Of a stretch of DNA of 31,281 nt, positions 1 through 11,063 are shown in pieces. A program made the translations under genes and the position numbers. This stretch comes from Carex sylvatica (Eukaryota > Streptophyta > Magnoliopsida > Poales > Cyperaceae). Below the pieces are notes generated by a model. The model saw only the letters and a list, made by a program, of their open reading frames with translations. It had not been told where the DNA came from and made no database searches. Each line of letters starts with the position of its first letter. Positions within the stretch are counted from its first letter, which is position 1. The stretch spans positions 1 through 31,281 of the forward strand of contig CAXKVR010000014.1 in assembly GCA_964058845.1 (NCBI GenBank), in the 5' to 3' direction.

Positions 1-3000
1 AAGCAAAATGAAAAAGTTCTGAATGGAATCGTGGTGGTTTGATACTGAGGGTTTTAAGGAAGCATGGGCCGAAGACTGGAGGGGATCGGGTAGGAAAACA
101 TGGCAGGAAAGGTTAAACAACATCAATTCCAGCATAAAAATTTGGGCTGAACAGTTGGGCTCACCACAAAACAGGCTCAAGGAGGCAAAGGCCTGTTAAT
201 ACAAAAACCAACTCCTGCATCCCACATCCCAAAATCGAAATATTGAAGAAAGTTGTTTGCTGGAAATTGATAAGGCTGAAAAGGAGATAGAGAGTTACTG
301 GAAGCAAATGGCAAAGATCAACTGGGCATGCCAAGGAGATCGAAACACGGCCCTGTTCCATGCCTCAGCAACAAATCGCAAGAGGCAAAACATGATTATC
401 AGAATTAAAAATGAACAAGGGGTGTGGGAATATGAAGAAAGAATGATACGGCGGGCTTTTATCGGGTTTTTTAAAAATCTGTATAGCCCACCCCCAAGTC
501 AAGTCGAACCTGACATGGAAGATTTTTTTTTATCAGCTCCATCCTAATACCTGGCACCAACTTTCTGAGCAAGACAAAAGGGGTCTGATACAACTACCGT
601 CTCAAACCGAAGTAAGGGAAGTGTTGTTTCAGATGGGCCCGGATAAGTCTCTGGGCCCAGATGGGATACCTGCTCGATTTTTTCAGCACCATTGGGAGAT
701 AGTGAAGGATGTGTTGGTACAACAAATCCAAAATGTTTTCATCACTAGAAGACCGCCTAAAGAATGGCTTACGAGTCACATAGTCTTAATTCCTAAGGTA
801 GATGAACCAACACTACCAAAGGAGTTTCGACCAATCACGATTGGCAATGTTGTTTATAGGCTGTTAATGAAGATTGTGGCAACACGGTTTCAGAGGCATA
901 TGGGGAAGATCATCTCAAAGTCCCAAACTACATTTCTAAAAGGAAGAAGCATCTCAGATAATGCAATCCTAGTTAGGGAAGTTCTACACTCCTTTGGAAC
1001 TTTGGACTATAAAGATGAAGCGTTTCTATTGAAATCGGATATTGCCAAGGCATTCGATACTGTCAAATGGTCATATGTATGGGAGGCGATGAAGAGAGTC
1101 CAAATCCCAAAAGGGCTAATCGAAATAGTAAGAGTTTGCATGAAAAATAGCAAAGTGACAGTTTTGGTGAATGGGCATGGGGGCGGTTTTATAAAACCAA
1201 ATTGGGGACTAAGACAAGGATGTCCGTTGTCTCCATATTTGTTTATTTTAGTTATGGAATGTCTCTCTAAAAGAGTTGAAATTGCTATGCAAACTGGTGC
1301 TATTCAAGGAATAAGATTGACCCAAAATGCCCCCGTATTGTCACACACGATATATGTGGATGATTTGGTAATCATGGGAAGGACATCAGGTGAGGAGGCA
1401 TCTGCTTTCAAAGCAATCTTGGAGGATTTTGGGAGCTTCTCAGGTTTGGAAGTCAACCCTGATAAGTCAATAGTGTGGTGGAGCAAAAGATGTACTGATT
1501 TGAGAAAACATGAGGTTCTGGGATTTTTGCAAGCAACAGTGGCAACAGAGAAAGAATGGTATCTAGGAGTGATCCTGGCCCAGGGAAGGGCGCAGCAAAG
1601 GCATACATGAGAGATGTTGGTAAAAAAGTTTCAACAAAAGTTAGCGGGATGGAAGGTGGCTTTACTCTCGCATGCTGGTAGAATGGTGCCGATGCAATCC
1701 GTCTTGAGTTCGGTACCAGTCTATTACATGTCGATAGAAAAACTATCAGCTAAAACAATAAATGAGTTAGAGGGGTTAATGAGAAGGTTTCTGTGGGATA
1801 AAACTGGAAGGGAAAGATACATGGCAATAGTGACATGGCATAAGGTGTGTGTCAGTCAAGAGGAAGGAGGGCTTGGGATTAAAAATATTAAACTTTTCAA
1901 TCAAGCTCTAATTCAAAAGCTGATGTGGCAATTGGGAAGTGAACAAGAAAGAATGTGAGTGCAGATTGGTAAAGCCAAATACTGCATAACAGGTTCTGTG
2001 TGGTCTAGCACTATTAATAGGAACACGAGTGCTCTATGAAAAGCAATTCAAGAGTACAAGGGAGAAGTACTCATAAATATGCAGTGGCAGATTGGTGATG
2101 GAACCAAAATTGAAGTGAGCGGACAGCCATGGTATCCGAATTCTAGTAGCACAGTACCAGGACCAAGGAACATCCAAGGTGTTAAGGTGGCAGAGATCTA
2201 TGATCATCATACAAGGAGGTGGAAGGAAGATGAGATAGTACAGATGCTTGGAAGTAATGCATTGCAAAGCATAAAGCAGTTGGGGCGACATCCGATAAGG
2301 CAATTTGTGCTTGAAGACAGGCTGGTGTGGATGGCAAGTAAGAAAGGGGCATATACTGTCAAGGAAGGATATAGTTTCCTCACCACAACACAGCAGGTTA
2401 GACAAACCTACAGCGAGAAACAGTCCGAGGCCTTCAAGGCTATTTGAAAGTGGAAAGAATTGGTACCAAAGGTGAGGCTCTTCCTATGGAGAGCGGTGCA
2501 CAAAGGCCTAACAACAACACACGAATTGGCGAAAAAAATACAAACAATACAACCAATTTGCCCTCGCTGCAAGGAAGAAAACGAGTTCACCAAGCACCTC
2601 TTATTTTTCTGTCCAATATCAAGAGTAACATGGTTTGCATCCCCTTTTGCTTTGAGGGTGCATGAACTTTCTTTAGATTTTGCAGAGGCTTTGCTAGTTA
2701 TCACAAAGAGGCTGGAACACAAGAAAATCTCACCCTTCTATAATATGCTCTGGGGTCTATGGAAAACAAGAAATGAGGAATTGTTTGCATCCAAGAAACC
2801 TACACGGGAGGAAATAATCGCTTGAGTCAGGAAAATAGAGATAGAAGGAATAAAGAAAATGGGTCTAAAAAGCAATCTAGACCCGGATCCAATAAAAATG
2901 GCAGAAGGGAGTAAAGTTATACTGGTCGATGGCTCGTGTGACATAAAAAATAGGGCAGGAACAGGAATGGGGGTTTACAATAGAAGATGGGACTTGGTGT

Positions 3001-3422
3001 ATATGAGATTTGACAAGGTGGAGGCAGCTGATCCTTTCCAAGCTGAAGCAAGAGCAATGTTGTATGCTTTGAGATATGTGGTACAAAGGGGAAATGAAGG
3101 GTTGTTCATATGTTGCTCAGATATCAGAATTTTGATACATGCAATACAAAATGAGAGTGTGGAGGGACTACCATCATGGCAAGCAGCTAAGCAGGTGAAA
3201 AAATGCATAAACCTCAAACGAGTGCATGCGGAAAAAATTCAGGTAAGTTTCATCAAAAGAGATACTGTTAGTTTGCCTCATGAGCTAGCAAATTGGGCAA
3301 GAAAATTTGAGAAATCGAAACAAGGAACACCAATACAGTGTCACATTGGACATATGAATATTGCGCATAGACTTAGCAGTGAGTTTTTTATTCTCGAGAG
3401 GAATACAGGTCTTCTAAACTAG
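1..3422 (+). pseudogene. LINE ORF2 polyprotein (RT, zf-RVT, RNase H), inactivated
   Basis: The frame that begins at base 2 runs to about 530. It then shifts by one base at the T-run near 525-532 and continues in a single frame (codons on multiples of 3) to the stop after 3422. RT landmarks are GPDG near 655, DIAKAFD near 1038, RQGCPLSP from 1212 and the catalytic YVDD at 1353-1364. The zinc finger begins with CPRC at 2559 and has the downstream His and Cys. The RNase H shows VDGS near 2925, AEA, CSD and LPHELANW, which are the usual D-E-D-H positions. Internal stops are TGA 20-22, TAA 197-199, TGA 1608-1610, 1956-1958, 2037-2039, 2445-2447 and 2823-2825. Apart from the one frameshift the protein is otherwise continuous, so the insertion is fairly young, but it cannot make its own enzyme. 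Confidence 0.9.
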
Positions 3423-3778
3423 AGAACATAATTTACTGTAATTTGAGGGGCTAAAGTGCAAAAGTGCAAAAACAGAAGAAAAGGTGCTTCCTGGTACCTT
3501 ATTCTAGCATGCTGGCTTAGAATGGGCTTTTTACTGGCAATTTATTTACTTCTTATTTTTTTCTCAAAACAAGGAATTTTACTGGCAAGTAGCAAATTTA
3601 GAAATTTTTACTGTTTTTCTAGCAGTCATTTTCTTTTTCTCTAGACTACTGTTTTTTTATTTTTCTTAGTAGGTAGCTGTCTTTTTCATCTGTAGTTGTC
3701 AGAAAATCCCTATAAAATGTAACATTAACTTTAGTTTGATTAATCCAAATGCCCAAGGGCTTTCCTTCAAAAAAAAAC
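3423..3778 (+). other. LINE 3' UTR and poly(A) end
   Basis: T-rich non-coding sequence follows the RNase H stop and ends with a pyrimidine-rich stretch and nine A residues (3770-3778). It contains a small chance ORF (3456-3644) with no recognisable domain. The unrelated sequence after 3780 marks the insertion edge. Confidence 0.7.
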
Positions 3779-3909
3779 TTTATAAGATTCTTACGAACTT
3801 CATTCGCATGAATATTAAACCGTTACACGGATCTTAAAACAAATCAAATGACAGAGGAGTCTATCGGACGTACCTTTTCCTGATAACATTACATACAAAT
3901 GTACAATGA

Positions 3910-4064
3910 GTTCGAATCTCCTAAAGTAACTTAATTTTTTATTTTAAATAAGCACCGTCAGATTCTAATCAGGCCGTCAGATTAAAGGAGCCTATGCTCT
4001 CCACCTCAGTTCGAATTGGCTCGGATCTAAATTCAAAAATTGGGTTACTTTAGAGGATACTAAC
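3910..4064. mobile_element. Small MITE, copy 1 of a pair (about 155 bp)
   Basis: The ends form imperfect inverted repeats. The left end starts GTTCGAATCTCCTAAAGTAA and the reverse complement of the right end starts GTTAGTATCCTCTAAAGTAA. The right half resembles the element at 19819-19977, including the ggatctaaa and AAAGTAAC blocks. A candidate 8-bp duplication, tacaatga, occurs at 3902-3909 and 4068-4075. Three extra bases separate the right copy from the repeat, so the exact boundary and superfamily are uncertain. Confidence 0.6.
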
Positions 4065-4241
4065 ACATACAATGATACAATTCGGTAAAAAAGAGTTTTG
4101 AGATGGATGAGGATGAGGTGGATTGGACTGGACTTGTTATAGCACTTTATATTGTACGGCACTAGAATTAATTTACCATTCCAATATTAATTAATCAAAT
4201 CCGTCCCTCCAGGTAAGCAAAAGCCGCTTACATATTTCTAT

Positions 4242-4452
4242 GGAAACAAGTCTGCTGCGATTCGAATTAGATGAATAGTACTCTGAAATCTCTACTTTTT
4301 TAAATTCAACTGTTGATTTATTTTAAGATGTGTGCATAGAAAAATTAGCTGTTTAGAGATGCGTGCACAGAAAAAGTTGAACGGTTAGAGTTGAAAAAGC
4401 ATGAATTTCAGTGTACTATTCATCAAATTCGGATTACAGCAGATTTCATTCC
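4242..4452. mobile_element. Mutator-like MITE, 211 bp, perfect 9-bp TSD
   Basis: The terminal inverted repeats are at least 48 bp. The left end is GGAAACAAGTCTGCTG and the right end read backwards is GGAATGAAATCTGCTG. Both continue into GATGAATAGTAC. The flanks carry an identical 9-bp duplication, tatttctat, at 4233-4241 and 4453-4461. A 9-bp TSD is the signature of Mutator-like transposition. There is no coding capacity, so mobility would have needed a transposase from elsewhere. Confidence 0.85.
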
Positions 4453-4768
4453 TATTTCTATATACGTTTAGCATAAGCTTACTTTACAGTACTTATTATC
4501 TTTTCCCTTACGTCACTACTCAGGCTAACTGATAATTAAGCACTACCTTTTCTTCTACAGATCTTTAACATAATGCTGCACCAAGCATAATCCAATTAAT
4601 TTTATCTGGAGATTTGTTGAAATAAACAATTTTTCTCTTTTATTATTTGACCTTTAATGAAATACTTATCATCAATCAATTATGCATAGAAAATTACTGA
4701 ATCATATATATCTTACACATAAGTTTTTTACTACGGAACCGGTTCTGTATAGGTACTTCTTTATTAAA

Positions 4769-5586
4769 GAAATAATTTTCTACGTATCTTTCAAGACATC
4801 TCAAATTTCTTATTTACCTCTCAAGCCTTAAGTTTATCTTATTTATCCCTCAACTCTTACAATAGTTTCTTATTTACCCATCACTTAACCATTCTAAATT
4901 ATTTCTAATTAAATTATAAAAAAAAATTGATTAAACTTTGATAAAAAAAATAAAAGACAAAACTACCCTTCTTCTTTTCTATGTGTTTCCTTTTAAAAGA
5001 AAGACGTGGTCACAAGGTCCCTCCCACTTAATTTTCTGAATAGAATAAAAGACAAACTTTAATTAATTTGCCACAAGGTCCTTCCCACTTCTTCAACCTG
5101 TGGCCATAGCCGCAACATTATCCACACTGTTGTGCTCCCCCTTTTCTATCGTATCTTCATGTAGGGCTATAAGAGATGGTACTGTGCTATACTTTACATG
5201 ACGACTATAACGAGGGATGTAGGGAGTTCAATACTGACATCACAAATTAGTAAAACAGGAAGCGAACCCATTATAAAAGTGCACTGGTTGAATAATTTTC
5301 AATTATCCATCCAGTTCAATTATCCAATCCAATTCGTACAATTAAAATCGTGTGGTGTAGATGTAGAGAAAGAAAGAAAAGAAGAAGAGTAGTTTTGTCT
5401 TTTATTTTTTTAATCAAAGTTTAATCAATTATTTTTATAATTTAATTAGAAATAATTTAGAATAGTTAAGTGATGAGTAAATAAGAAACTATTATAAAAG
5501 TTAAGGGATAAATAAGATAAACTTAAGACTTGAGGGGGTAAATAAGAAATTAGAGATATCTGGAAGGATATATAGGAAATTATCCC
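4769..5586. mobile_element. Non-autonomous MULE, 818 bp, long TIRs
   Basis: The left arm (4769 to about 4976) and right arm (about 5385 to 5586) are inverted copies of roughly 200 bp. The ends are GAAATAATTTTCTACG and, reversed, GGGATAATTTCCTATA. The identical 9-bp flanks TTTATTAAA lie at 4760-4768 and 5587-5595. Each arm repeats a TTATTTACC-type motif several times, probably subterminal repeats. The 400-bp centre encodes nothing recognisable. It holds a direct repeat (cacaaggtcc at 5011 and 5072) and a 64-codon frame at 5198-5392 with no known domain. Confidence 0.88.
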
Positions 5587-5595
5587 TTTATTAAA

Positions 5596-6261
5596 TCATC
5601 CAATCCGTACATTCATCATTTATTTATGATGAAAAATATAGTAAGCTCATATATAAGTCGGACATAATTATATCATTGACAAAATAGAGCGGATTTTAGA
5701 TTTTTTAAATTTGATACAAATTTGAGACGCTACAGTAAAACAAAAACACTATTTACTGACCAAATTGGAGATATGGACAATATATTATTTTTTTAAAGTT
5801 GAAGAGGTATGGATGGAAATTCGTTGGGGTTCTTTCAGATGCGCCTTTAAATATATAGTCAACGAATTCACAACCAGCCATTTCTTGTTGGCTCTTTTTC
5901 GGAAAATATAACATAGAAATAAAAGTATTATGCATTATGATTAAATATGTATTAATGTATGACCTTCATTTATAATTAATTTAAGCAAGCAAGCAAGCTA
6001 ATACTTTTATTGTTTCCACAGAAGTAGAAGCAAACCATATAAATATGTTGGTAAAGTTTCATAATATGGTGTACCTGGAGAATAATTAATAATCAACAAG
6101 CAACGAAAATCACGTGATGTTGACTAATATATATATTGTCAAGCTCCAATTAATATGCCTGATTCATCCATAAGAGGCCCAAAACATAAGCACACGGCAT
6201 GGCCCAATTAAAGCCCCTTTGACCCCAGAAAGAGTAATTTTTTTGCAGCAATTGTATATCG
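5596..6261. other. Intergenic, no gene seen
   Basis: AT-rich sequence between two transposons. I see no conserved coding frame, clear repeat structure or RNA gene. A palindromic CACGTG (G-box-like) occurs near 6112, but with no gene beside it no function can be claimed. Confidence 0.5.
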
Positions 6262-6269
6262 GTGAAAAT

Positions 6270-6828
6270 CAAGGTTCTAAATAGCATTTATAGAAGTATA
6301 GCGGGGAGACCAAAAAAAAAAAATTTAGCGAATAACAGAACTATAGCGAAAGCTATTATAAATAATATTTTTTATTTCAAAAATTATATTTTATATTTCT
6401 ACTAATAGTAAAAATATCTCATCAAGAAAAAAAAAACCAAATTAATTAAGAAGTTCTAATATTCATATTAAACCAATATAAAGTTCAATTTGTCAATCAA
6501 AATATTCCTAATTAAAAAATTATTGATATATTTTATATTCAAAATATATCACTACCATATATTAATGCATGATACAAAATTTAATTGATATAGTGATATA
6601 GCTTGATAAAGTAAAAAAAGTCAATCTGAATATTAAGGCTCATTAAAATTGCAAAATCATGTTTTCATTTTTTTTTTTTTTTTGCAAAATCATAACCCCA
6701 TGTAGCATAGCGGACCGCTATTACCGCTATAGCGACCATAGCTTGATTAGCGTAGTTTTAGCCCGTAGCTTAGCTTTCTAGGTCCAAAACCACTACAGCT
6801 TCGCTATAGCTAGCTATTTAGAAGCTTG
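6270..6828. mobile_element. Non-autonomous hAT element, 559 bp
   Basis: The left end CAAGGTTCTAAATAGC and the reversed right end CAAGCTTCTAAATAGC match at 15 of 16 positions. The flanking 8-mers are gtgaaaat (6262-6269) and gtcaaaat (6829-6836), differing at one base. An 8-bp TSD and CA-starting termini are typical of hAT. Subterminal sequence near 6700-6810 is crowded with CTATAGCG/TAGCG motifs in both orientations, as expected for transposase-binding sites. No transposase remains. Confidence 0.82.
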
Positions 6829-7158
6829 GTCAAAATGGTGGTGTTTGGTTGTGGACTAAAGCTAAGGAGGTCTAAATTGGTTATTTCAACTTAGGCTGGT
6901 CTAAATTATTCATGTTTGATTAAGGTCTAAATTTAAATCATAGTTTAAAGTATTCCTTGTTTGATTAGAGTTAGCAGAGGACTAAAGTTTTGAAAGCTTA
7001 AATTGGTTAATTATTTATAATAAGATACTAATTATATAACATTAATATATTAATAATAACTATAATATATTATATTATTATTATAAAATGTATTTAATAT
7101 ATTAATAATATAAAATATTAATTATATAATTATATATTAATAATAATTATTAATAATA

Positions 7159-7318
7159 AAATACTAATTATATAATTATAAATTAATACTAATTATATAA
7201 TTATAAATTAATACTAATTATATAATTATAAATTAATACTAATTATATAATTATAAATTAATACTAATTATATTATTATAAATTAATACTAATTATTATA
7301 AATTAATACTAATTATTA
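7159..7318. repeat. 25-bp tandem repeat, AT-only
   Basis: The unit tactaattatataattataaattaa-like recurs about six to seven times with a 25-bp period (starts near 7162, 7187 and 7212), shortening towards the end. It lies inside the large AT-rich element. Related but less regular attaataataattat sequence extends over much of 7000-7500 and 9000-9570. Confidence 0.75.
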
Positions 7319-7511
7319 AAAAAATATTAATTATATAATATTATTAAAATAATTATTTAATATATTCACAATAAAAAATATTAATTATATAATTATATAT
7401 TAATAATAATTATTAATAATAAGATACTACTTGCATAATATTAATATATTAATAACAACTAATATATTATAATATTATTATAATAATTATTTAATATATT
7501 AACAATATAAC

Positions 7512-7936
7512 GAGGTTAGCTACTCTACTTACATAAGTATATGAGAGTATATGCTTATAAGTTATTTTATTGTTTTCAAAATCCAAAAAGTCAATTTGAG
7601 CCGTTAGATGTAATCTCTATATTGCAATGTGCTTAGAGACCAAATTTTACATTTTTGTGAATTTTTTTTGCTATTTATTAAGCTACTTTGAAAATCACTG
7701 ATCCGACAGTGGCTTAACAAAACAGTAAAATCACAAGTCACCGTTGAATCAGCGATTTTCAAAGTGACTTAATAAATAGTATAAGAATTCAAAAAAATGT
7801 AAAATTTATCCTCCAAGAATATTTCAATATAAAGATCACATCTAATGATTTAGATTGATTTTTTTAATTTTGAAAACGAAAAATAACTTATAAACATATA
7901 CCCTCATCTGCTTATATAAGTAGAGTAGCCAACCTC
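7512..7936. mobile_element. Palindromic Mutator-like MITE, 425 bp, perfect 9-bp TSD
   Basis: Nearly the whole element folds back on itself. The left end is GAGGTTAGCTACTCTACTTA and the reversed right end GAGGTTGGCTACTCTACTTA. The flanks caatataac at 7503-7511 and 7937-7945 are identical 9-mers. It is nested in the larger AT-rich element and therefore inserted later. The inner arm contains a GAGACCAAATTTTACATTTTT block followed by a tattta-ctttgaaaatcactgat stem. Similar blocks occur in the elements at 23711 and 24527. Confidence 0.88.
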
Positions 7937-8135
7937 CAATATAACATATTAATTATATAATTACATATTAATAATAATTATGAATAAAAAGATACTAATT
8001 ATATAATATTAATATATTATATTATTATTATAATAGTTATTTAATATTAGCAATATAAGATATTAATAATAATGATTAATAATAAGATACTAATTATATA
8101 ATATTAATATATTAATAATAACTATAAAATATTAT

Positions 8136-9035
8136 TGTCACGATCTCGCCGCTGGATCAGTAGTCGCGACAAGAGAGGCACCTTTGCATCTATCTTTCCT
8201 CCTATCAACCTACGTCGCAAATAAAAATAACAAACAAAAAGAAATACAGAGTCAGCTATAAAGCTAAGTAACCGGTTATTTAACGACGCGCTTCTCTATA
8301 ACTAGCTTAATTAAATAACCATTTAAAAAGACTAGATTAATCTACACAAATTAACATCAAATTATGCTTGCATATGTAATGATGATAGCACCTGGTCTAG
8401 GTTATCAGTAAAACAAGTCACACAGTATTCACACTTTTAGAATGTCTGCCACAGACAATTCTCATATTCACACTACACACAATCTCATCACTTCAATCAA
8501 ATCGAACCTCAGACCCACTATCTCGTTAAATATGTCCTCATAATACAATACCCAATTCAATCATTCAATTCAAAATCCAATTCAACCAAATAAAACGAAA
8601 ACACGGATTATAGAGAAGTCCGATTACCTTATATTGATCAATTCAGAAATCCAATTCGAGTTGCAACAACTATTCAGAATCAACGCGACGTAGTCGAAAT
8701 TTCAATCGGACTTGAAATCAAATATCATCATATTTATATAAAAATTCTCAAAATTTCTTCTTTTTATGTTTCTCTATTTCTCTCTAATTTCTAATTTTAC
8801 TTTGTATTTTTTTTTTCTTTTCATCCTAATCCGAGAGTGAATAATCTCATATATATAAAGTGCTTTTAACGGTGGTCAAAGGATGGGGGTTTATGCATGG
8901 GAGACACCTGCCAAGAATACACGTTGGCATTTTGTTTATAATTTGAAAATTTGCAATTTAAACCCTCAAGTTTTATTATTTTACAATTAAGTCAACAAAT
9001 AAATTTTATATAAATAATTTAAATTACATGATGTT
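8136..9035 (-). mobile_element. Possible solo LTR or LTR-like insertion
   Basis: A block unlike the surrounding AT repeats interrupts a host sequence that resumes after about 9035. Its left edge is TGTCACGATCTCG. Read on the minus strand this gives an end ...CGAGATCGTGACA, which resembles 3' ends of many plant Gypsy-type LTRs. On the same strand a TATATATA box lies at 8850-8857. No internal retroviral gene is present, and I could not find an exact 5-bp TSD. The right boundary and the identity are therefore provisional. Confidence 0.35.
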
Positions 9036-9256
9036 ATAATTATAATATTATTATAATAATTATTTAATATATTAACAATGTAACATATTAATTATATAGT
9101 TATATATTATTAATATATAGTTATATATTATTAATGTGATACTAATTACATAATATTAATATAATACTGCCCCTTATGTTAGCCCGAATCTCAAAGTGGA
9201 TGGAAGTTAATCTCAAACCATAAAATGAGGAGAATATTTTATAGTACCTAGGATCT

Positions 9257-9349
9257 GTATATATATATATGTATATATGTATATATATATATGTATATAT
9301 GTATATATGTATATATATATGTATATGTATGTATGTATATATATGTATA
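9257..9349. repeat. TA/TG microsatellite
   Basis: An alternating tatatatgtatatatg simple repeat of about 90 bp lies within the AT-rich element. It has no other feature. Confidence 0.9.
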
Positions 9350-9781
9350 TATTAATATATTAATAATAACTATAATATATTACAATATTATTATAATTAT
9401 TATTTAATGTATTAACAATATAGCATAATAATTATTAACAAAATGATATTAATTATATAATATTATTATAATAATTATTTAATATATTAACAATATAAGA
9501 TATTAATTATATAATTATATACTAATAATAGTTATTAATAATAATTATATACAAATAAAATATTATTATAATTATTCAAGTTAGGTCACGATGTGAAATA
9601 AAATTAAACCACCATCTGATGTGGTTTAATTTAGGTTGGCCTAAAGATCGGCTTATATCATCTTAGTCTGGCTCAATTAATGCTCGTTTGGTGAAATAAT
9701 GAGGCCTAAACTCTTTATTCTACCCTTTAGACCACAACCAAACATGGGTAATAAGCGCATTTCACAAACATAGGAGCATAC

Positions 9782-10403
9782 CCCAGCTATTTTTTGTGAA
9801 AAGTCCGTATGCATTTGCATTGATTAAAAGAGTTACAAACAAGCTGTTACATAATATTAGACAACGAGTGTCTGTGAAAGTGTATATGTAAACAAACAAA
9901 AAAATGCACAGGGAGTATGTGAATTTTGCGAGAACATATTTGATCATCCTTGCTTGATTGGAATGATAGAAGCCTAATAATTATTTTTGCTGTACGCATT
10001 TCGCAGCAGACACTGAATCAAAATCGGATCGGGAACTAAATTGATCAGACTAAGATAGTCACCAGTCAATTGACAATGCACTGAATCAGACTGGACCAGA
10101 AACTGAATCAATTGGTTCAGGACAGTCACCAGTAAACAGAGAGAATAAAGAAGAGAAGACATGAAGTAGCACAAAACAACACACAAACATCAAAGCAAAA
10201 ACGGAAGGTATACCTACTGTACATAGATGGGGGACCACTCGCCCTTCCATCACCAAAGAAGAGAAGACACCCGCGACTGATCCGTTACCTCAATCTAGTA
10301 CCCAGCACAATAGAACGTGCTCAGCTAGAGATGCCATGTTTTTCCCTTTTGTTTTCGCCTCGTTTCGATCACCTCGCTTATCCCACTGCTCTTTTAATTT
10401 TTT
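9782..10403 (-). mobile_element. Retroposon copy 1 (SINE or truncated-LINE type), minus strand
   Basis: An identical 11-bp flank, TAGGAGCATAC, occurs at 9771-9781 and 10404-10414. On the minus strand the element ends ATCAATGCAAATGCATACGG followed by ACTTTT and an A-run, a typical retroposon 3' tail. The roughly 420 bp nearest this tail resemble the neighbouring copy at 10436-11050 (shared GTTACATAA, AAAATGCACAGAG, GATAGAA and CACTGAATCA blocks). No reverse transcriptase is encoded. I could not place convincing Pol III A and B boxes, so SINE versus LINE remnant is open. Confidence 0.62.
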
Positions 10404-10435
10404 TAGGAGCATACACTAGTTAAGGCCCATTTATG

Positions 10436-11050
10436 TTTTTTTTCTTTTTTTGCTGAAAGTCCGTAGGCAAGTGCATTGATATAAAAAGTTATATGGTAAC
10501 TGTTACATAAGATTAGACAGTAGTTTTTGTGAAAACATACGACTAAATCAAACTAAAAATGCACAGAGATAAGTGAATCAGGTGGGCACAAATTAATCAC
10601 ACTTACTTAATTAGAGTGATAGAAACTTAGTGATGATTTAGATGATTTTTTCTATACGCATAGAACAGCCGAGAAGACACTGAATTCAAACCAGACTGGA
10701 AACTGAATCGATCGGATCAGAACAATCATCCATCAGCTGAGAAGACACTGAATCAAAACAGATTGAAAACTAAATCAATCAATCTAAAAAAGTCATCTTT
10801 AAACAAAAAGAAACAAAAAAAGACAAAAAACAACAAAAAATAATACACAACAGAGAGACGGAGGAAGCAACAGAAAAGCAGCGGTGAAAGTGCCAGGGTG
10901 GCAGCAATACAAGCGGCGAACAAAGTGGCGGTGACAGAGAGACGAAGGAAGGCCATGGCTTCAAGCTGCAGAGAGACAGTGCAAGTGTGCAACCCCAGAT
11001 GCGGCTGTGTCGTCTCTCGATCAAAGCGTTTCGCGAATCTTTTTTTTTTT
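10436..11050 (-). mobile_element. Retroposon copy 2, same family, minus strand
   Basis: It begins (plus strand) with a T-rich tail complement at 10436-10452, then gctgaaagtccgtaggcaag, matching copy 1. The flanking sequences GGCCCATTTATG (10424-10435) and GGCCCCTTCATG (11052-11063) match at 10 of 12 positions, a plausible target duplication. The 5' part (10860-11040) is GC-richer. It contains an open frame that includes a hydrophobic stretch (minus, 10753-10992), with no recognised domain and probably not a gene. It inserted about 20 bp from copy 1. Confidence 0.58.
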
Positions 11051-11063
11051 GGGCCCCTTCATG

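Larger units (their letters stand above)
1..3778 (+). mobile_element. L1-type LINE, 5'-truncated by the window edge
   Basis: A non-LTR retrotransposon in sense orientation. It shows, in order, the linker after the endonuclease (1-540), reverse transcriptase (about 600-1500), the thumb/connection region (1600-2440), a zf-RVT zinc finger (about 2460-2680) and an RNase H domain (2859-3422). A roughly 350-bp 3' UTR follows and ends in an A-run at 3770-3778. The endonuclease and ORF1 would lie left of the window, so the 5' end and TSD cannot be checked. This domain order is typical of plant L1-clade elements. Confidence 0.93.
6842..9744. mobile_element. Large AT-rich terminal-repeat element (about 2.9 kb) with nested insertions
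   Basis: The left end TGTTTGGTTGTGGACTAAAG is matched in inverted orientation by the right end (reverse complement TGTTTGGTTGTGGTCTAAAG). Each end has further TGTTTGATT/TCTAAATT-like subterminal copies. The flanks share TGG (6839-6841 and 9745-9747), which could be a 3-bp TSD as in Harbinger or CACTA elements, but three bases are weak evidence. The interior is non-coding and very AT-rich. It hosts a MITE at 7512-7936 and an LTR-like insert at about 8136-9035. Confidence 0.55.

Noticed and set aside
6112..6117. CACGTG as a regulatory G-box
   Set aside because: The motif is present, but there is no gene within reach and one hexamer is expected by chance.
8136..9035. Full LTR retrotransposon
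   Set aside because: No gag, pol or second LTR is present. At most it is a solo LTR, and its TSD was not found.
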